A program made the position numbers and the translations under genes. DNA of 64,000 bases, taken from positions 69,501 to 133,500 of the forward strand of contig NZ_CP133470.1 of the NCBI RefSeq assembly GCF_031191205.1. The letters are read 5' to 3'. The notes below the pieces were generated by a model, which saw only the letters and a list, made by a program, of their open reading frames with translations, was not told the origin of the DNA and ran no database searches. Positions 39,426 through 48,742 of the stretch are shown here, piece after piece (the stretch's first letter is position 1; every line of letters begins with the position of its first letter). This DNA comes from Haemophilus parainfluenzae ATCC 33392 (GTDB taxonomy: Bacteria > Pseudomonadota > Gammaproteobacteria > Enterobacterales > Pasteurellaceae).

Positions 39426-39944
39426 ATGAAATTTACAACATTGCTCTCCCCTGATGATATTCGTCAGGGGGTTGCTTTTTCTAGCAAGAAACGATTATTT
39501 GAATCTATTGCCGCTTTCGTTGTTGAAAAACTTCAATGCGAAAATGGTGAACAGGCCTGTTTTGAATGTTTATTTGAGCGGGAAAAATTAGGTAATTCAG
39601 GATTGGGCAATGGTGTTGCCATGCCTAAAGCCAAGTTACCTGCTACTGTGTCAGATAAAATCCTAACGGTATTTATGCAATTAGAAACGCCTGTTGAATA
39701 TGATGCGGCTGATAATAAACCGGTGGATATCGTTTTTGCTGTGCTTGTACCTGAAAATCTCTGCCAAGAATATATTCCTGTTCTCGCAGAACTCAATGAA
39801 AAATTAACGGATAAAAACTTAATTAAACAACTTCGTTCAGCACAAAGTGCGGATGAAATTTGGCAAATTTTTGAATGTGCCGATCATTCAGAGGAATCTG
39901 AAGACGACACAAATTTAGATAATATTGAACCTCAAGAGGTATAA
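39426..39944 (+). CDS. ptsN: PtsN-like EIIA-Ntr protein lacking the phosphorylated histidine
   Basis: A PTS EIIA type-2 domain of 172 residues, clearly homologous to E. coli PtsN (LGNGVAMPKAKLP, FMQLETPVEYDAADNKPVDIVFAVLVPEN). In E. coli the motif reads GIAIPHGKL and the His is phosphorylated by NPr. Here the codon is AAA, so residue 68 is lysine and the domain cannot be phosphorylated there. The neighbours rpoN and hpf (between lptB and ptsN in E. coli) and npr (after rapZ) are missing. The protein may act as an unphosphorylated regulator. The C-terminal 25 residues are acidic. Confidence 0.9.
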   Translation: MKFTTLLSPDDIRQGVAFSSKKRLFESIAAFVVEKLQCENGEQACFECLFEREKLGNSGLGNGVAMPKAKLPATVSDKILTVFMQLETPVEYDAADNKPVDIVFAVLVPENLCQEYIPVLAELNEKLTDKNLIKQLRSAQSADEIWQIFECADHSEESEDDTNLDNIEPQEV

Positions 39945-39975
39945 CCTAACCGACTAACCATAAGGAATCACGCAG

Positions 39976-40824
39976 ATGGAAATTATTATTATCAGCGGTC
40001 GCTCTGGTGCGGGGAAATCTGTCGCATTACGAGCTTTGGAAGATATGGGCTATTATTGCGTGGATAATCTCCCTCTCGATTTACTTCCTCAACTCACCAA
40101 TATTCTCGCCAAAACTCAAACAGCTGTTGCCATCAGTCTTGATATTCGAAATCTTCCTCATTCAAGTGCTGATTTAGACAAGATTCTGACAGATATTCAA
40201 GCCACTTATTCTGTCAAAATCATCTTTCTGGACAGCGATCGTAGTACACTTATTCGTCGTTACAGCGATTCACGTCGTCTTCATCCACTTTCAGCACAAG
40301 ATCTCCCACTTGAATCAGCGATTGATTTAGAATATCAGCAACTTGAACCGTTAATTCAACATGCTAATTTTATTATTGATACCGCACCTCTTTCTACTCA
40401 TTCGTTATCTGAACGTTTAAGAGAGGTTTTACGGGGTAATACAGATAAAGAGCTTAAAATCGTGGTTGAATCGTTTGGCTTTAAATATGGCATTCCGCTT
40501 GATGCCGATTATGTCTTTGATGTGCGTTTTCTACCTAACCCGCACTGGGATCCAGAACTTCGTCCAATGACAGGGCTTGATGAACCCGTTGCACAATTTT
40601 TACTTGCACATGATGAAGTGAATAATTTTATCTACCAAACGCGTAATTACATTGAAACGTGGTTACCGATGTTAGAGCAAAATAATCGAAGCTATTTAAC
40701 CATTGCCATTGGTTGTACGGGTGGCAAACATCGTTCTGTTTACATCGCTCAACAAATTGGTGAATATTTCCAAGCCAAAGGCAAGAATGTGAAAATTCAA
40801 CATAAATCCTTGGAAAAGAATTAA
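39976..40824 (+). CDS. rapZ: RNase adapter protein RapZ
   Basis: A P-loop RNA-binding protein, 282 residues (E. coli 284), that in E. coli directs RNase E to the GlmZ sRNA and so controls glucosamine-6-phosphate synthesis. Walker A is GRSGAGKS at residues 8-15. The C-terminal phosphofructokinase-like ligand and RNA region contains [16 protein letters not shown] and [16 protein letters not shown]. Last gene of the lpt operon; a terminator follows. Whether GlmY/GlmZ exist here cannot be seen. Confidence 0.96.
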   Translation: MEIIIISGRSGAGKSVALRALEDMGYYCVDNLPLDLLPQLTNILAKTQTAVAISLDIRNLPHSSADLDKILTDIQATYSVKIIFLDSDRSTLIRRYSDSRRLHPLSAQDLPLESAIDLEYQQLEPLIQHANFIIDTAPLSTHSLSERLREVLRGNTDKELKIVVESFGFKYGIPLDADYVFDVRFLPNPHWDPELRPMTGLDEPVAQFLLAHDEVNNFIYQTRNYIETWLPMLEQNNRSYLTIAIGCTGGKHRSVYIAQQIGEYFQAKGKNVKIQHKSLEKN

Positions 40825-40833
40825 TCAAACCAT

Positions 40834-40863
40834 AAAAAAACGCAGCGACTTGCTGCGTTTTTA
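40834..40863. terminator. Bidirectional terminator between rapZ and the M15 peptidase gene
   Basis: Stem AAACGCAGC / GCTGCGTTT with a five-base loop, A-tract before and T-tract after. It serves both converging genes. Confidence 0.85.
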
Positions 40864-41544
40864 TTAAACCACATACTGCTCAAAAATCTCAGGCAAATGT
40901 GCAATTAACGTTTCTTTTCCAGCCACGGTTTCATGCTGCCAAACCTGCAATAGCACATCTGGCGTAAATAATCGTGATGCCTGCTCTGCCAACGGTAAAT
41001 AGCTAATATGCCAAGGCTCTCGGCCAATTTTTTTACCTTCTGGCTGACTGATAAATGGCAAAGCAAAATCAAAGTGCGGTAGATTTTCAGTAAGAAATTC
41101 ACTAAGTTCAAAAAAATAACCACCCTTTTCATATTCCCAAGGTTCAAGTTGTAAAGATTGACCTTGAAGCAAAAGATCAGGATCAAAAATATCGATTTCT
41201 GTTCCCCAATGATGACGACTTCCCCCTGGGAGCGCTGACCAACGTAAAATGGCCTGTGCTTTTTGCCAATCATCTAACAACGCTAAATCTAATGGATTTC
41301 CCGCATCATCATGAACCTTGCGTTCACCGTTAAATTTACCGTTCCAAATGAGTTGTTGACGTTCAAAATCACGAAAGCTACTCGCGGGTTGCAAATTAAA
41401 GCCATTTTTGACCGCACTTTGCTGCAATCCTTGAAACGCTTTCATTGCCTCTGCTTGCAAAAAATGATTCGGAGAATGAGGTGTAGGCAAATTAATCAAA
41501 TGTTCACGAGATTTGCCAGTTAACATTTCAGGCGTTAATTTCAT
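40864..41544 (-). CDS. VanY-type D-alanyl-D-alanine carboxypeptidase (M15B family)
   Basis: A zinc peptidase of 226 residues. The M15 metal motif SxHxxGxxxD is visible as SRHHWGTEIDIF, and the third ligand and general base as EPWHISY. It would trim D-Ala from peptidoglycan stem peptides. There is no clear signal peptide (MKLTPEMLTGKSREH), which is unexpected for a periplasmic enzyme. It starts one base after the dapE stop, so both are in one operon. A direct function in cell-wall turnover is inferred from the family only. Confidence 0.85.
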   Translation of the reverse strand: MKLTPEMLTGKSREHLINLPTPHSPNHFLQAEAMKAFQGLQQSAVKNGFNLQPASSFRDFERQQLIWNGKFNGERKVHDDAGNPLDLALLDDWQKAQAILRWSALPGGSRHHWGTEIDIFDPDLLLQGQSLQLEPWEYEKGGYFFELSEFLTENLPHFDFALPFISQPEGKKIGREPWHISYLPLAEQASRLFTPDVLLQVWQHETVAGKETLIAHLPEIFEQYVV

Positions 41545-41545
41545 C

Positions 41546-42679
41546 TTACTTGTCCAATAAATTCACTAACATTTGATGATAAATCTGACCGCACTTGGCA
41601 AGATCATCAACGTTTACACATTCATTCACTTTATGAATCGTCGCATTAAGCGGCCCAAACTCCACCACTTCAGCGCCCATTAACGCAATAAAACGCCCAT
41701 CAGAGGTGCCACCGCCTGTTTCTGCTTGTGGTGCAATACCGGTTGTTTGCTCAATAGCCGTCGTTAATGCATCTAATAATTTGCCTGGTTTCGTTAAAAA
41801 TGGTTTACCCGATAAATTCCAATCAATACGGTATTTCAAATCATGTTTTTCAAGCATTTCCGCCACTTTCTGCTTAATGCCTTCATCGGTCACTTCCGTA
41901 CAATAACGTAAATTGAATTGCACATAAAGCTCACCAGGGATGACATTATTACTCCCTGTTCCTGCATGAATATTCGCAATTTGTAAACTAGTTGGCGGGA
42001 AAAATTCATTACCATTATCCCATTGATAGGTGGTTAATTCCTGCAAGAAAGGTGCGGCTTTGTGAATTGGATTTTCCGCTAAATGAGGATAAGCCACATG
42101 GCCTTGAATACCTTGAATGTAGAGGTTACCAGTAATCGAACCGCGACGGCCATTTTTGACTACATCGCCTAATGTTTTTGAACTAGATGGCTCGCCTACC
42201 ATGCAATAAGTGATTTTCTCACCGCGCGCCATTAAGGTTTCGACAACACGTACCGTGCCATCTTTCGCGGCAGCCTCTTCGTCAGAAGTAATCAACAAAG
42301 CAATCGTTCCTTTATGATTCAGATTAGCTTTCACATATTCTTCTGCCGCCACAATCATTGCTGCTAATGAGCCTTTCATATCTGCCGCACCACGACCATA
42401 AAGCACATCATCTACAATTTCGGCAGAAAACGGCGGATAAGTCCAGTGCGCTTCATCTCCTGTCGGCACCACATCGGTATGCCCTGCAAAGGCAATAACA
42501 GGCTCACCAGCACCATGCTTCGCCCATAAATTTAACGTATCGTTGAAAGGCATCCATTCAATTTGAAAGCCGAGTTTTTCCAAACGCTCAGCAATCAATT
42601 GCTGACAGCCCTCATCATTTGGGCTAATAGAGGGACGACGAATTAATGCTTGTGCAAGCTCAATAGTTTTTTGTTTCAT
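41546..42679 (-). CDS. dapE: Succinyl-diaminopimelate desuccinylase
   Basis: An M20 zinc hydrolase of 377 residues in lysine and meso-diaminopimelate synthesis (E. coli DapE 375). Metal and catalytic motifs are [44 protein letters not shown] and, near the end, [21 protein letters not shown]. It is followed one base later by the M15 peptidase. In E. coli yffB precedes dapE directly; here a receptor and two small genes lie between them. Confidence 0.96.
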   Translation of the reverse strand: MKQKTIELAQALIRRPSISPNDEGCQQLIAERLEKLGFQIEWMPFNDTLNLWAKHGAGEPVIAFAGHTDVVPTGDEAHWTYPPFSAEIVDDVLYGRGAADMKGSLAAMIVAAEEYVKANLNHKGTIALLITSDEEAAAKDGTVRVVETLMARGEKITYCMVGEPSSSKTLGDVVKNGRRGSITGNLYIQGIQGHVAYPHLAENPIHKAAPFLQELTTYQWDNGNEFFPPTSLQIANIHAGTGSNNVIPGELYVQFNLRYCTEVTDEGIKQKVAEMLEKHDLKYRIDWNLSGKPFLTKPGKLLDALTTAIEQTTGIAPQAETGGGTSDGRFIALMGAEVVEFGPLNATIHKVNECVNVDDLAKCGQIYHQMLVNLLDK

Positions 42680-42749
42680 AATATTTGTTTATGACTAAAA
42701 GTGCGGTCTAATTTAACAAAATTTTCCTTTAATTTAAATCTGTTCAAAT

Positions 42750-42780
42750 AAAAAACGGACAACCTCGTTATCCGTTTTTT
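42750..42780 (-). terminator. Terminator of the copper-type receptor
   Basis: Stem AAAAACGGA-AAC / GTT-TCCGTTTTT with one mismatch, three-base loop, T-tract on the minus strand. It separates the receptor from dapE. Confidence 0.75.
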
Positions 42781-42798
42781 ATTAGTTTATGAAGAATC

Positions 42799-44754
42799 CT
42801 AGAATTGAACTTGCAAACGTAACCAATATTGACGTCCTGGCTCATTCACTCGAACAGTTTGAAGCCCCGCTGAAGGATCTGCGCCTTTACTTACAAATTC
42901 TGCATAGGATTTATTAAATAAGTTATCAATTCCGCCCTGCAAAGTGGCATATTTATTAATTTTCCACCCAGTATTAAAGGATAACGTTCCAAAGCCAGCG
43001 GAAGCACCGATGTCCTGCCCAATAATGTTGCCTTGTCCCGTTGCATAGCGTTTTTGGGCCGAAACCAATCGCCATAAAACTCCTGCACTCAAGGTTTCAT
43101 TATCCCAAGTTAATGAGTTTTTCCATTCTAATGGTGGAGTTTGAGCGAGTGGACGGTCGTCCGTGCGATTTTTACCATAAGTATAAGCAAGACTACTACC
43201 GATTTCCCAGTGACGAGCAAATCTCCATTTGCCTTCAATTTCGCCGCCTAATCGAGTTGCCTTGATGTTACGAGCTGAGACATTTTTACCTACCCGTTCT
43301 AACATGATAAAATCGTGAATATCACTACCAAATAACGATACAGAAAAATCAAAGGCATCATTTTTCCAAATTAATCCCGTATCAATTTGACGGTTTTGTT
43401 CTTTATTCAACACTTGACTTGCACGGCGCTCCCAATAATCCGGTGCACGCTCTGCAACACCAAGACCAGCATAATATTTAATGCCATTAATCTCTTCTTC
43501 CCAACGGAAGAAGCCCGCATGTAAATCATAAGTACGTTTTTTATTCGGATGATTTGTCATTAAGGTGTCATATTCAGCCTTTACTTCATCATAACGATAA
43601 CCTGCAATGAATTTACGGCTATCATTTATCGTCCATGCTCCTTCTGCAAATCCGCCCCATTGGGTGAAGTTTTGTTGCGGTTGATAAGGTTTATGCGTGT
43701 AACCTTCCCCTTTCATTTCCATACGCGCAAGGTGTTTGTCACGCATATAATCAATGCCAATCTGTAAATTAATATCCGGCCAATCAAAAGTTGCCTTTAA
43801 GTGTCCCGTATTTGTTTCACGTTTTGGGTTCATGGCTTTTTTAACTTGATTTCCCATCATGCTTAAATAACGCATACTATAAGTATCCATCACGTGATCT
43901 ATCTTACTTTGACCGTAGCGTAATTCAAGTTCAGTGAACCATGGTGTAATATTTCGTTGTACAAATCGAACATTCCACGCATCACGATCAAACTTACTCC
44001 CATCCATCATTCGATCTGCATAAGCTGCTTCGCCTCTACTCCGTTCATAAGTTCCTGTCAATAAGGTATTTTCTGTCGGTGTGAAACCAAGCTGTAACAT
44101 TTGATTACGGCGTTCAAAAGAGGAATGAACTCGATTGCCATCGCCATCTTTGTAATTTCCTGCCTCATTGTGTGACATACTCGTACGTAAATAACCATAT
44201 TTACCACCAGCCATCGCATCAAAATAAGCATCACGGCGTTTATTTCCACCAAGGGTTACACTGCCATTTAAATAAGTGTTTTGCGTATCAAATTCAGGTT
44301 CTTTACGAACAAAATGTACTGCTCCAGCCACTAGACCCGTGCCTTGTGTGACTGTTTGAGGTCCTTTAGTAACAACTACTTCATCATAAGCGGATGGGAA
44401 AATATAAGCAGTTGGAGGATCCATACGATTGCTACATCCTCCATAAATAAATTGATCATCCGCTTGAATACTTAAACGAGATCCCCCCAATCCTCTAAAG
44501 AGCGGATCTCCAGAACTTCCCCCTTTGCGAATCACGCTCATATTTGCTACTGATTGTAGTAAATCGGCTCCATCACCAGCAGGTAAAGGTTGAAGCGTTG
44601 TTTTAGGATTAAGTTTGACTGAATTAGCATTCGTCTGAGTAACACCGGTGACCACAATAGGATCCAACAATGTTACAGGCTGTGCATCTTCAGCAAAAGC
44701 ATTAGATAAGAAAAATGGAAGTGGAAGGAGAGCAAAATAAGATTTGTTATGCAT
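42799..44754 (-). CDS. TonB-dependent copper receptor (OprC/NosA type)
   Basis: A 651-residue outer-membrane receptor with a signal peptide ending NAFA/ED, a TonB box region (PIVVTG), a plug and a 22-strand barrel ending in RLQVQF (terminal Phe). The plug segment GGCSNRMDPPTAYIFPSAYDEVVVTKGP and the methionine-rich loop (YSMRYLSMMGNQVKKAM) match the copper receptor OprC, in which Cys/Met residues hold Cu. The ATG at 44754 follows AAAGGAT; the frame opening at 44775 begins with TTG. The gene and its two upstream neighbours contain no exact uptake signal, which hints at later acquisition. Copper specificity is by homology. Confidence 0.85.
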   Translation of the reverse strand: MHNKSYFALLPLPFFLSNAFAEDAQPVTLLDPIVVTGVTQTNANSVKLNPKTTLQPLPAGDGADLLQSVANMSVIRKGGSSGDPLFRGLGGSRLSIQADDQFIYGGCSNRMDPPTAYIFPSAYDEVVVTKGPQTVTQGTGLVAGAVHFVRKEPEFDTQNTYLNGSVTLGGNKRRDAYFDAMAGGKYGYLRTSMSHNEAGNYKDGDGNRVHSSFERRNQMLQLGFTPTENTLLTGTYERSRGEAAYADRMMDGSKFDRDAWNVRFVQRNITPWFTELELRYGQSKIDHVMDTYSMRYLSMMGNQVKKAMNPKRETNTGHLKATFDWPDINLQIGIDYMRDKHLARMEMKGEGYTHKPYQPQQNFTQWGGFAEGAWTINDSRKFIAGYRYDEVKAEYDTLMTNHPNKKRTYDLHAGFFRWEEEINGIKYYAGLGVAERAPDYWERRASQVLNKEQNRQIDTGLIWKNDAFDFSVSLFGSDIHDFIMLERVGKNVSARNIKATRLGGEIEGKWRFARHWEIGSSLAYTYGKNRTDDRPLAQTPPLEWKNSLTWDNETLSAGVLWRLVSAQKRYATGQGNIIGQDIGASAGFGTLSFNTGWKINKYATLQGGIDNLFNKSYAEFVSKGADPSAGLQTVRVNEPGRQYWLRLQVQF

Positions 44755-44924
44755 AATCAATCCTTTGTTTGGCAATTAATTAAGAAAAGTTACAATTCAA
44801 TCACATAAACAATTCCAAACAAATAACCAACTGCTATGAAATATTTATCACATCAGTGATTGAATTTGCAATAACACTGTAATGAATCTTATTCTTATTA
44901 AAAACAAAATGCAAGGTGAAAAGA

Positions 44925-45326
44925 TTACACTTTACGATGCATTTCTGGCAAACATACGACAGCTAACACCAATTGAACTATCCCTAAAATAGCGCAAGGA
45001 AGACCTAATAAAAAATAAGCACCTATAATGGTGTCAACAGTGCTATTCCAATCTAAATCAACAAAATGCAAAGATAATCCGACGATAATAGGGATTAAAA
45101 AAGGCATAAAAAATGCCACCAATAAATACCGCCCATAGTAGCGACTTGCTTTTTCCCGAGTAACAAAAAAGATAAGTGTTGTCATCACCTCTGGTATAAA
45201 TGAAATAAGAAAAGAAAGAAAAAATGCATCTCCAACAAACTCAGAAATAATGACTGCACATAATAATGCAATAAAAAAACTCCCAATAAAAAAACGTGGT
45301 ATAGTCTTTTGTAATGCATTATTCAT
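44925..45326 (-). CDS. Small four-helix membrane protein, paralogue A
   Basis: 133 residues with four predicted membrane helices. I do not recognise a family. It shares the core RRFFIGSFFIALLCA (here PRFFIGSFF...), EKASRYYGRYLL and the ending ILGIVQLVLA with the next gene upstream, so they are tandem duplicates. The ATG at 45326 is preferred (MNNALQ), since the frame opening at 45344 starts with TTG. It lies 170 bases upstream of the copper receptor on the same strand with no clear terminator between, so it could be cotranscribed. Function unknown. Confidence 0.7.
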   Translation of the reverse strand: MNNALQKTIPRFFIGSFFIALLCAVIISEFVGDAFFLSFLISFIPEVMTTLIFFVTREKASRYYGRYLLVAFFMPFLIPIIVGLSLHFVDLDWNSTVDTIIGAYFLLGLPCAILGIVQLVLAVVCLPEMHRKV

Positions 45327-45412
45327 CTTTATATTTCCTTTCAAATAAAATTAATAACTCTAATAAGCAGATAAGAAAGCCTCCAGCTTTAATAAAGAAC
45401 AAGGTTAAGAGG

Positions 45413-45859
45413 TTACTGTGTGTCCCATATTTTTATAAAACACGCTTGTGCTAACACCAGTTGAGCTACTCCCAATATACAAGCCAAAATACCGTGCGTT
45501 AGATAATACTCTACAAGCGTATCAATAGCATCATGCCAACTGTTTAAATAAATCAAATCGAATAATGTGGTCAGGATCGGAATTAAAAAGGGTGGCATCA
45601 AAAATGCCAGTAACAAATACCGCGAATAGTAGCTACTTGCTTTTTCCTGAGTGATGTAAAAAACAAACGTTGTAATCGCACTAGGTATAAATACGATAAA
45701 AAAAGTATAAAAAAATACCCATACCACGTCATCTGAGCCGTGATCCATTGAAGCAAGAAATAAATCAACGACAGCAGCGCACAATAATGCAATAAAAAAA
45801 CTCCCAATAAAAAAACGTCGTATAGCTTTTTGCTGTTCACTTTGTTGTTCATTATTCAT
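45413..45859 (-). CDS. Small four-helix membrane protein, paralogue B
   Basis: 148 residues, four predicted membrane helices, paralogue of the gene downstream. The DNA for the first helix is nearly identical over about 37 bases (45256-45296 and 45783-45821), which points to a recent duplication, while the middle loops have diverged. Start chosen at MNNEQQ (45859), matching the paralogue's MNN. No known domain. The position next to a copper-type receptor is suggestive but proves nothing. Confidence 0.7.
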   Translation of the reverse strand: MNNEQQSEQQKAIRRFFIGSFFIALLCAAVVDLFLASMDHGSDDVVWVFFYTFFIVFIPSAITTFVFYITQEKASSYYSRYLLLAFLMPPFLIPILTTLFDLIYLNSWHDAIDTLVEYYLTHGILACILGVAQLVLAQACFIKIWDTQ

Positions 45860-45928
45860 TTTTATATTTTCTTTTTTAATCAAAATTAGTAGTTCTAATA
45901 AGTAGATAAACAGTAAAAATAAATCCTT

Positions 45929-46273
45929 CTACTTAAATGCTGCGATATATTCTTTTTCGTTAAAGCCAATCAATGCCTTTTCATCTTGTAAAATAATCGG
46001 GCGTTTAATTAACGTTGGATTTTTAGCTAATACGGAAAGTGCGGTAGATTTTGATAGCGTATTTTTCACTTTTTCATCAAGATTACGCCACGTTGTGCTA
46101 CGTTTATTGACTAAATTGTCCCAACCAAATTGTGCTTCTGCTTGTTGCAAGAACTGAGCATCTAATCCATCAACTCGGTAATCATGTAATTTATGTTCAA
46201 TATTATGTTCAGTTAACCACTTCAACGCTTTTTTCACTGTATCGCAGTTTTTAATACCATAAACGATAACCAT
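45929..46273 (-). CDS. yffB: ArsC-family reductase-like protein (YffB)
   Basis: 114 residues with a thioredoxin-like ArsC/Spx fold. The single active-site-type cysteine is C10 in YGIKNCDTVKKA, and the basic region NPTLIKRPIIL is conserved. E. coli YffB, of the same size, lies directly before dapE and is not a proven arsenate reductase. Here the yffB-dapE pair is interrupted by about 3.2 kb holding the receptor and two membrane proteins. An uptake signal lies within the gene (46037). Confidence 0.88.
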   Translation of the reverse strand: MVIVYGIKNCDTVKKALKWLTEHNIEHKLHDYRVDGLDAQFLQQAEAQFGWDNLVNKRSTTWRNLDEKVKNTLSKSTALSVLAKNPTLIKRPIILQDEKALIGFNEKEYIAAFK

Positions 46274-46289
46274 ATTCTCACCTCTAAAA

Positions 46290-46326
46290 ATAAAAAATCC
46301 TCGATTTCATTTAGAACGAGGATTTT
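46290..46326 (-). terminator. Second hairpin terminator between the Opa-like gene and yffB
   Basis: A ten-base stem AAAATCCTCG / CGAGGATTTT with T-run on the minus strand. It backs up the uptake-signal hairpin 60 bases upstream. Confidence 0.7.
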
Positions 46327-46388
46327 AACTGCTACATGAATTAATCACAAATAGATTAACACGATACAAACTTTTATACCCAAAAGAA

Positions 46389-46418
46389 AAAAGTACGGTG
46401 AAAATCAACCGCACTTTT
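46389..46418 (-). terminator. Uptake-signal hairpin, terminator of the Opa-like gene
   Basis: AAAAGTACGGT and ACCGCACTTTT form an eleven-base stem with one mismatch. The right arm is an exact uptake signal (46408); the left has one changed base. Confidence 0.7.
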
Positions 46419-46429
46419 CAAAAGGGAAA

Positions 46430-46948
46430 TTAGAATTCGTAACCTACACCTACTTTAGCGCCATAGTTATTCACTTTAGTATCATCAAAGCTACCTAAAC
46501 GGTTATATTCTAAACCACCGTTTGCATACACTTTGTCTGCTAATTTATATTTAGCACCCGCAACTACACCATAACCCACTTTGGTTTCAGAAGAGCTTTT
46601 ATAACGTTGTTCTGCGCGGTCTTCAAATTTGAAACGGTTAGCCGCAAGACGAGCACCAACATAAGGTTCAATTTGAGAGTTGGTATCGAAGTCATAGAAT
46701 ACTGTCGCGCCTAAACCTTGAACTTTAGTGCCTTGGAAGTTACCGTGATGAGTATAATCACCTGCTACACGTACATTACCTAATTTGTAACCTACTGCAA
46801 CACGTGGCTCAATTTTAGTTTTGCTTGAACCACCATTGGTTAATTTAGTTCTTGAAAGACCAAGATCGCCTTCTGCATATAAACCTGCATTTGCAGTTGA
46901 AGCAACCGCTAATGCTCCGACAACGATAGCTAATAATGATTTTTTCAT
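46430..46948 (-). CDS. Opacity-family outer membrane beta-barrel protein
   Basis: 172 residues: a Sec signal peptide (about 1-21, ending STANA/G) and a small eight-stranded barrel of alternating residues (GLYAEGDLGLS, VRVAGDYTHHG, VEYN-type strands) ending VGVGYEF with a terminal Phe for BAM recognition. It resembles the Opa-like/opacity porins of Haemophilus and Neisseria. It has no phase-variable repeat tract in or before the gene. Role in adhesion is possible but not shown by the sequence. Confidence 0.85.
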   Translation of the reverse strand: MKKSLLAIVVGALAVASTANAGLYAEGDLGLSRTKLTNGGSSKTKIEPRVAVGYKLGNVRVAGDYTHHGNFQGTKVQGLGATVFYDFDTNSQIEPYVGARLAANRFKFEDRAEQRYKSSSETKVGYGVVAGAKYKLADKVYANGGLEYNRLGSFDDTKVNNYGAKVGVGYEF

Positions 46949-47001
46949 TGGATAACCCCTGTTATTTGATTGAAAACACTAAAAATATACCATACTGCTT
47001 A

Positions 47002-47514
47002 TTAATTTTCACTATGAAAAACCAATTTTTCGTAACATTTTCGGCATAAATAAGCAATTTTATCGCGTTGAATACGATTATGCCGCCGAATCGTTAAGTA
47101 ATGAGTCTGACATTCACATTGATAAGCAAACATTTTGCCTTGTACATTCTCTACATCAAATTGATGGCAAGTATCAGCCGGGAGATTAAATAACTGTGTC
47201 ATCACCGATTGCCATTCCTGTCCATGCGGTTTCACCTGACCAAATACTTGATACACAATAAGATGAGCTAATTCGTGTGGAACTACCTGACGAATAAATT
47301 CATCTGAATTCTCAAGTAGCAAAGTGCGGTTAAATTTAATCTCATTTTTCTGTAAATAGGCAACACCAGCCTTAACTCCTCGCAATTCATAACTAATTGT
47401 CGGAACAGAAAATGTTCGTTGAAAGTGATTTTCAGCCAATTGTAATGTCTCTGCAAGTTTGCGCTGCACCTGCATTTTTAAATGCCGAAACTGAGTTTGA
47501 GATGACATCATCAT
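47002..47514 (-). CDS. sprT: SprT family zinc metalloprotein
   Basis: 170 residues with the zinc-peptidase motif [12 protein letters not shown] (HExxH) near residue 95 and a C-terminal zinc ribbon (YQCECQTHY...[11 protein letters not shown]). SprT of E. coli is of similar size and lies near metK, as here. The start is one of three consecutive ATGs; the first is given. Its cellular role in bacteria is not well established. An uptake signal lies within the gene (47322). Confidence 0.9.
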   Translation of the reverse strand: MMMSSQTQFRHLKMQVQRKLAETLQLAENHFQRTFSVPTISYELRGVKAGVAYLQKNEIKFNRTLLLENSDEFIRQVVPHELAHLIVYQVFGQVKPHGQEWQSVMTQLFNLPADTCHQFDVENVQGKMFAYQCECQTHYLTIRRHNRIQRDKIAYLCRKCYEKLVFHSEN

Positions 47515-47525
47515 GTTCAGTAAAC

Positions 47526-47550
47526 AAAAACCGCTAAATTAGCGGTTTTT
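47526..47550 (-). terminator. Terminator of metK
   Basis: Perfect palindrome AAAAACCGCTAA / TTAGCGGTTTTT with T-tract, 21 bases after the metK stop. Confidence 0.85.
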
Positions 47551-47570
47551 ATCATATACATTTAATTTAC

Positions 47571-48725
47571 TTATTTTAGACCAGCTGCTGCACGTAATTC
47601 TTCTGCACGATCTACTTTTTCCCATGGGAATTGTTCACGACCGAAGTGTCCATACGCGGCAGTTTGGCGATAGATTGGTTGAATTAAATTTAACATTTTA
47701 ATTAAACCATAAGGACGTAAATCAAAGAATTCACGCACTAATTTAACCAATACTTCGTTTGATACTTTTCCTGTACCAAAGGTTTCTACCATGATCGACG
47801 TTGGCTCTGCCACACCAATTGCATAAGAAAGTTGAATTTCACAACGATCTGCAAGACCTGCTGCAACAATATTTTTGGCCACATAACGCGCGGCATAAGC
47901 GGCTGAACGGTCTACTTTTGATGGATCTTTACCCGAGAAGGCACCACCACCATGACGAGCTGCACCGCCATATGTATCAACAATGATTTTACGACCCGTT
48001 AAACCACAGTCACCCATTGGACCACCAATCACAAAACGACCGGTTGGGTTAATGAAATATTTTGTTTGTTGAGATAACCATTCGCTTGGCAGAATTGGCT
48101 TGATGATTTCTTCCATCACGCCTTCATAAATTTCTTTTTGTGAGACTTCTTCACTATGTTGTGTTGAAAGGACGACTGCATCCACACCCACGATTTTGTT
48201 ATCTTCATATTTTAAGGTCACTTGGCTTTTCGCATCAGGTCGTAACCATGCTAATTTGCCACTTTTACGCACTTCTGCTTGTTTTTCCATTAAACGATGG
48301 GCGTAAGTAATCGCCGCAGGCATCAAGACTTCGGTTTCATTTGTTGCATAACCAAACATAATCCCTTGGTCACCCGCACCTTGATCTAATGGATTCTCAC
48401 GATCCACGCCTTGATTAATATCAGATGATTGCTTACCAATCGCATTTAATACGGCACAAGAATTTCCATCAAAGCCCATCTCTGAATGTTTGTAACCAAT
48501 ATCACAAATCACTTGGCGTGTAAGGTTTTCAATATCAACCCATGCTGATGTGGTAATTTCACCACCGACCAACGCCATCCCTGTTTTGACATAGGTCTCG
48601 CAAGCCACACGTGCTTTAGGATCTTGTTTTAAAATTTCATCAAGTACCGCATCAGAAATTTGATCGGCAATTTTATCTGGATGTCCTTCTGAAACAGATT
48701 CAGAAGTAAATAAATAGCTAGACAT
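47571..48725 (-). CDS. metK: S-adenosylmethionine synthetase
   Basis: Makes SAM from methionine and ATP; 384 residues as in E. coli. Signature motifs are [28 protein letters not shown] and [19 protein letters not shown]. Three tandem met boxes lie upstream, so transcription is controlled by MetJ with SAM as corepressor. Codon use is strongly biased, as expected for an abundant enzyme. Confidence 0.98.
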   Translation of the reverse strand: MSSYLFTSESVSEGHPDKIADQISDAVLDEILKQDPKARVACETYVKTGMALVGGEITTSAWVDIENLTRQVICDIGYKHSEMGFDGNSCAVLNAIGKQSSDINQGVDRENPLDQGAGDQGIMFGYATNETEVLMPAAITYAHRLMEKQAEVRKSGKLAWLRPDAKSQVTLKYEDNKIVGVDAVVLSTQHSEEVSQKEIYEGVMEEIIKPILPSEWLSQQTKYFINPTGRFVIGGPMGDCGLTGRKIIVDTYGGAARHGGGAFSGKDPSKVDRSAAYAARYVAKNIVAAGLADRCEIQLSYAIGVAEPTSIMVETFGTGKVSNEVLVKLVREFFDLRPYGLIKMLNLIQPIYRQTAAYGHFGREQFPWEKVDRAEELRAAAGLK

Positions 48726-48742
48726 AAGTTCTCTTCTTTTTT

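Noticed and set aside
44860..44900. Fur or CRP site upstream of the copper-type receptor
   Set aside because: The best Fur alignment is 11 of 19 and the ATCAC-N4-GTGAT dyad lacks the CRP half-site spacing; neither is better than expected in AT-rich DNA.
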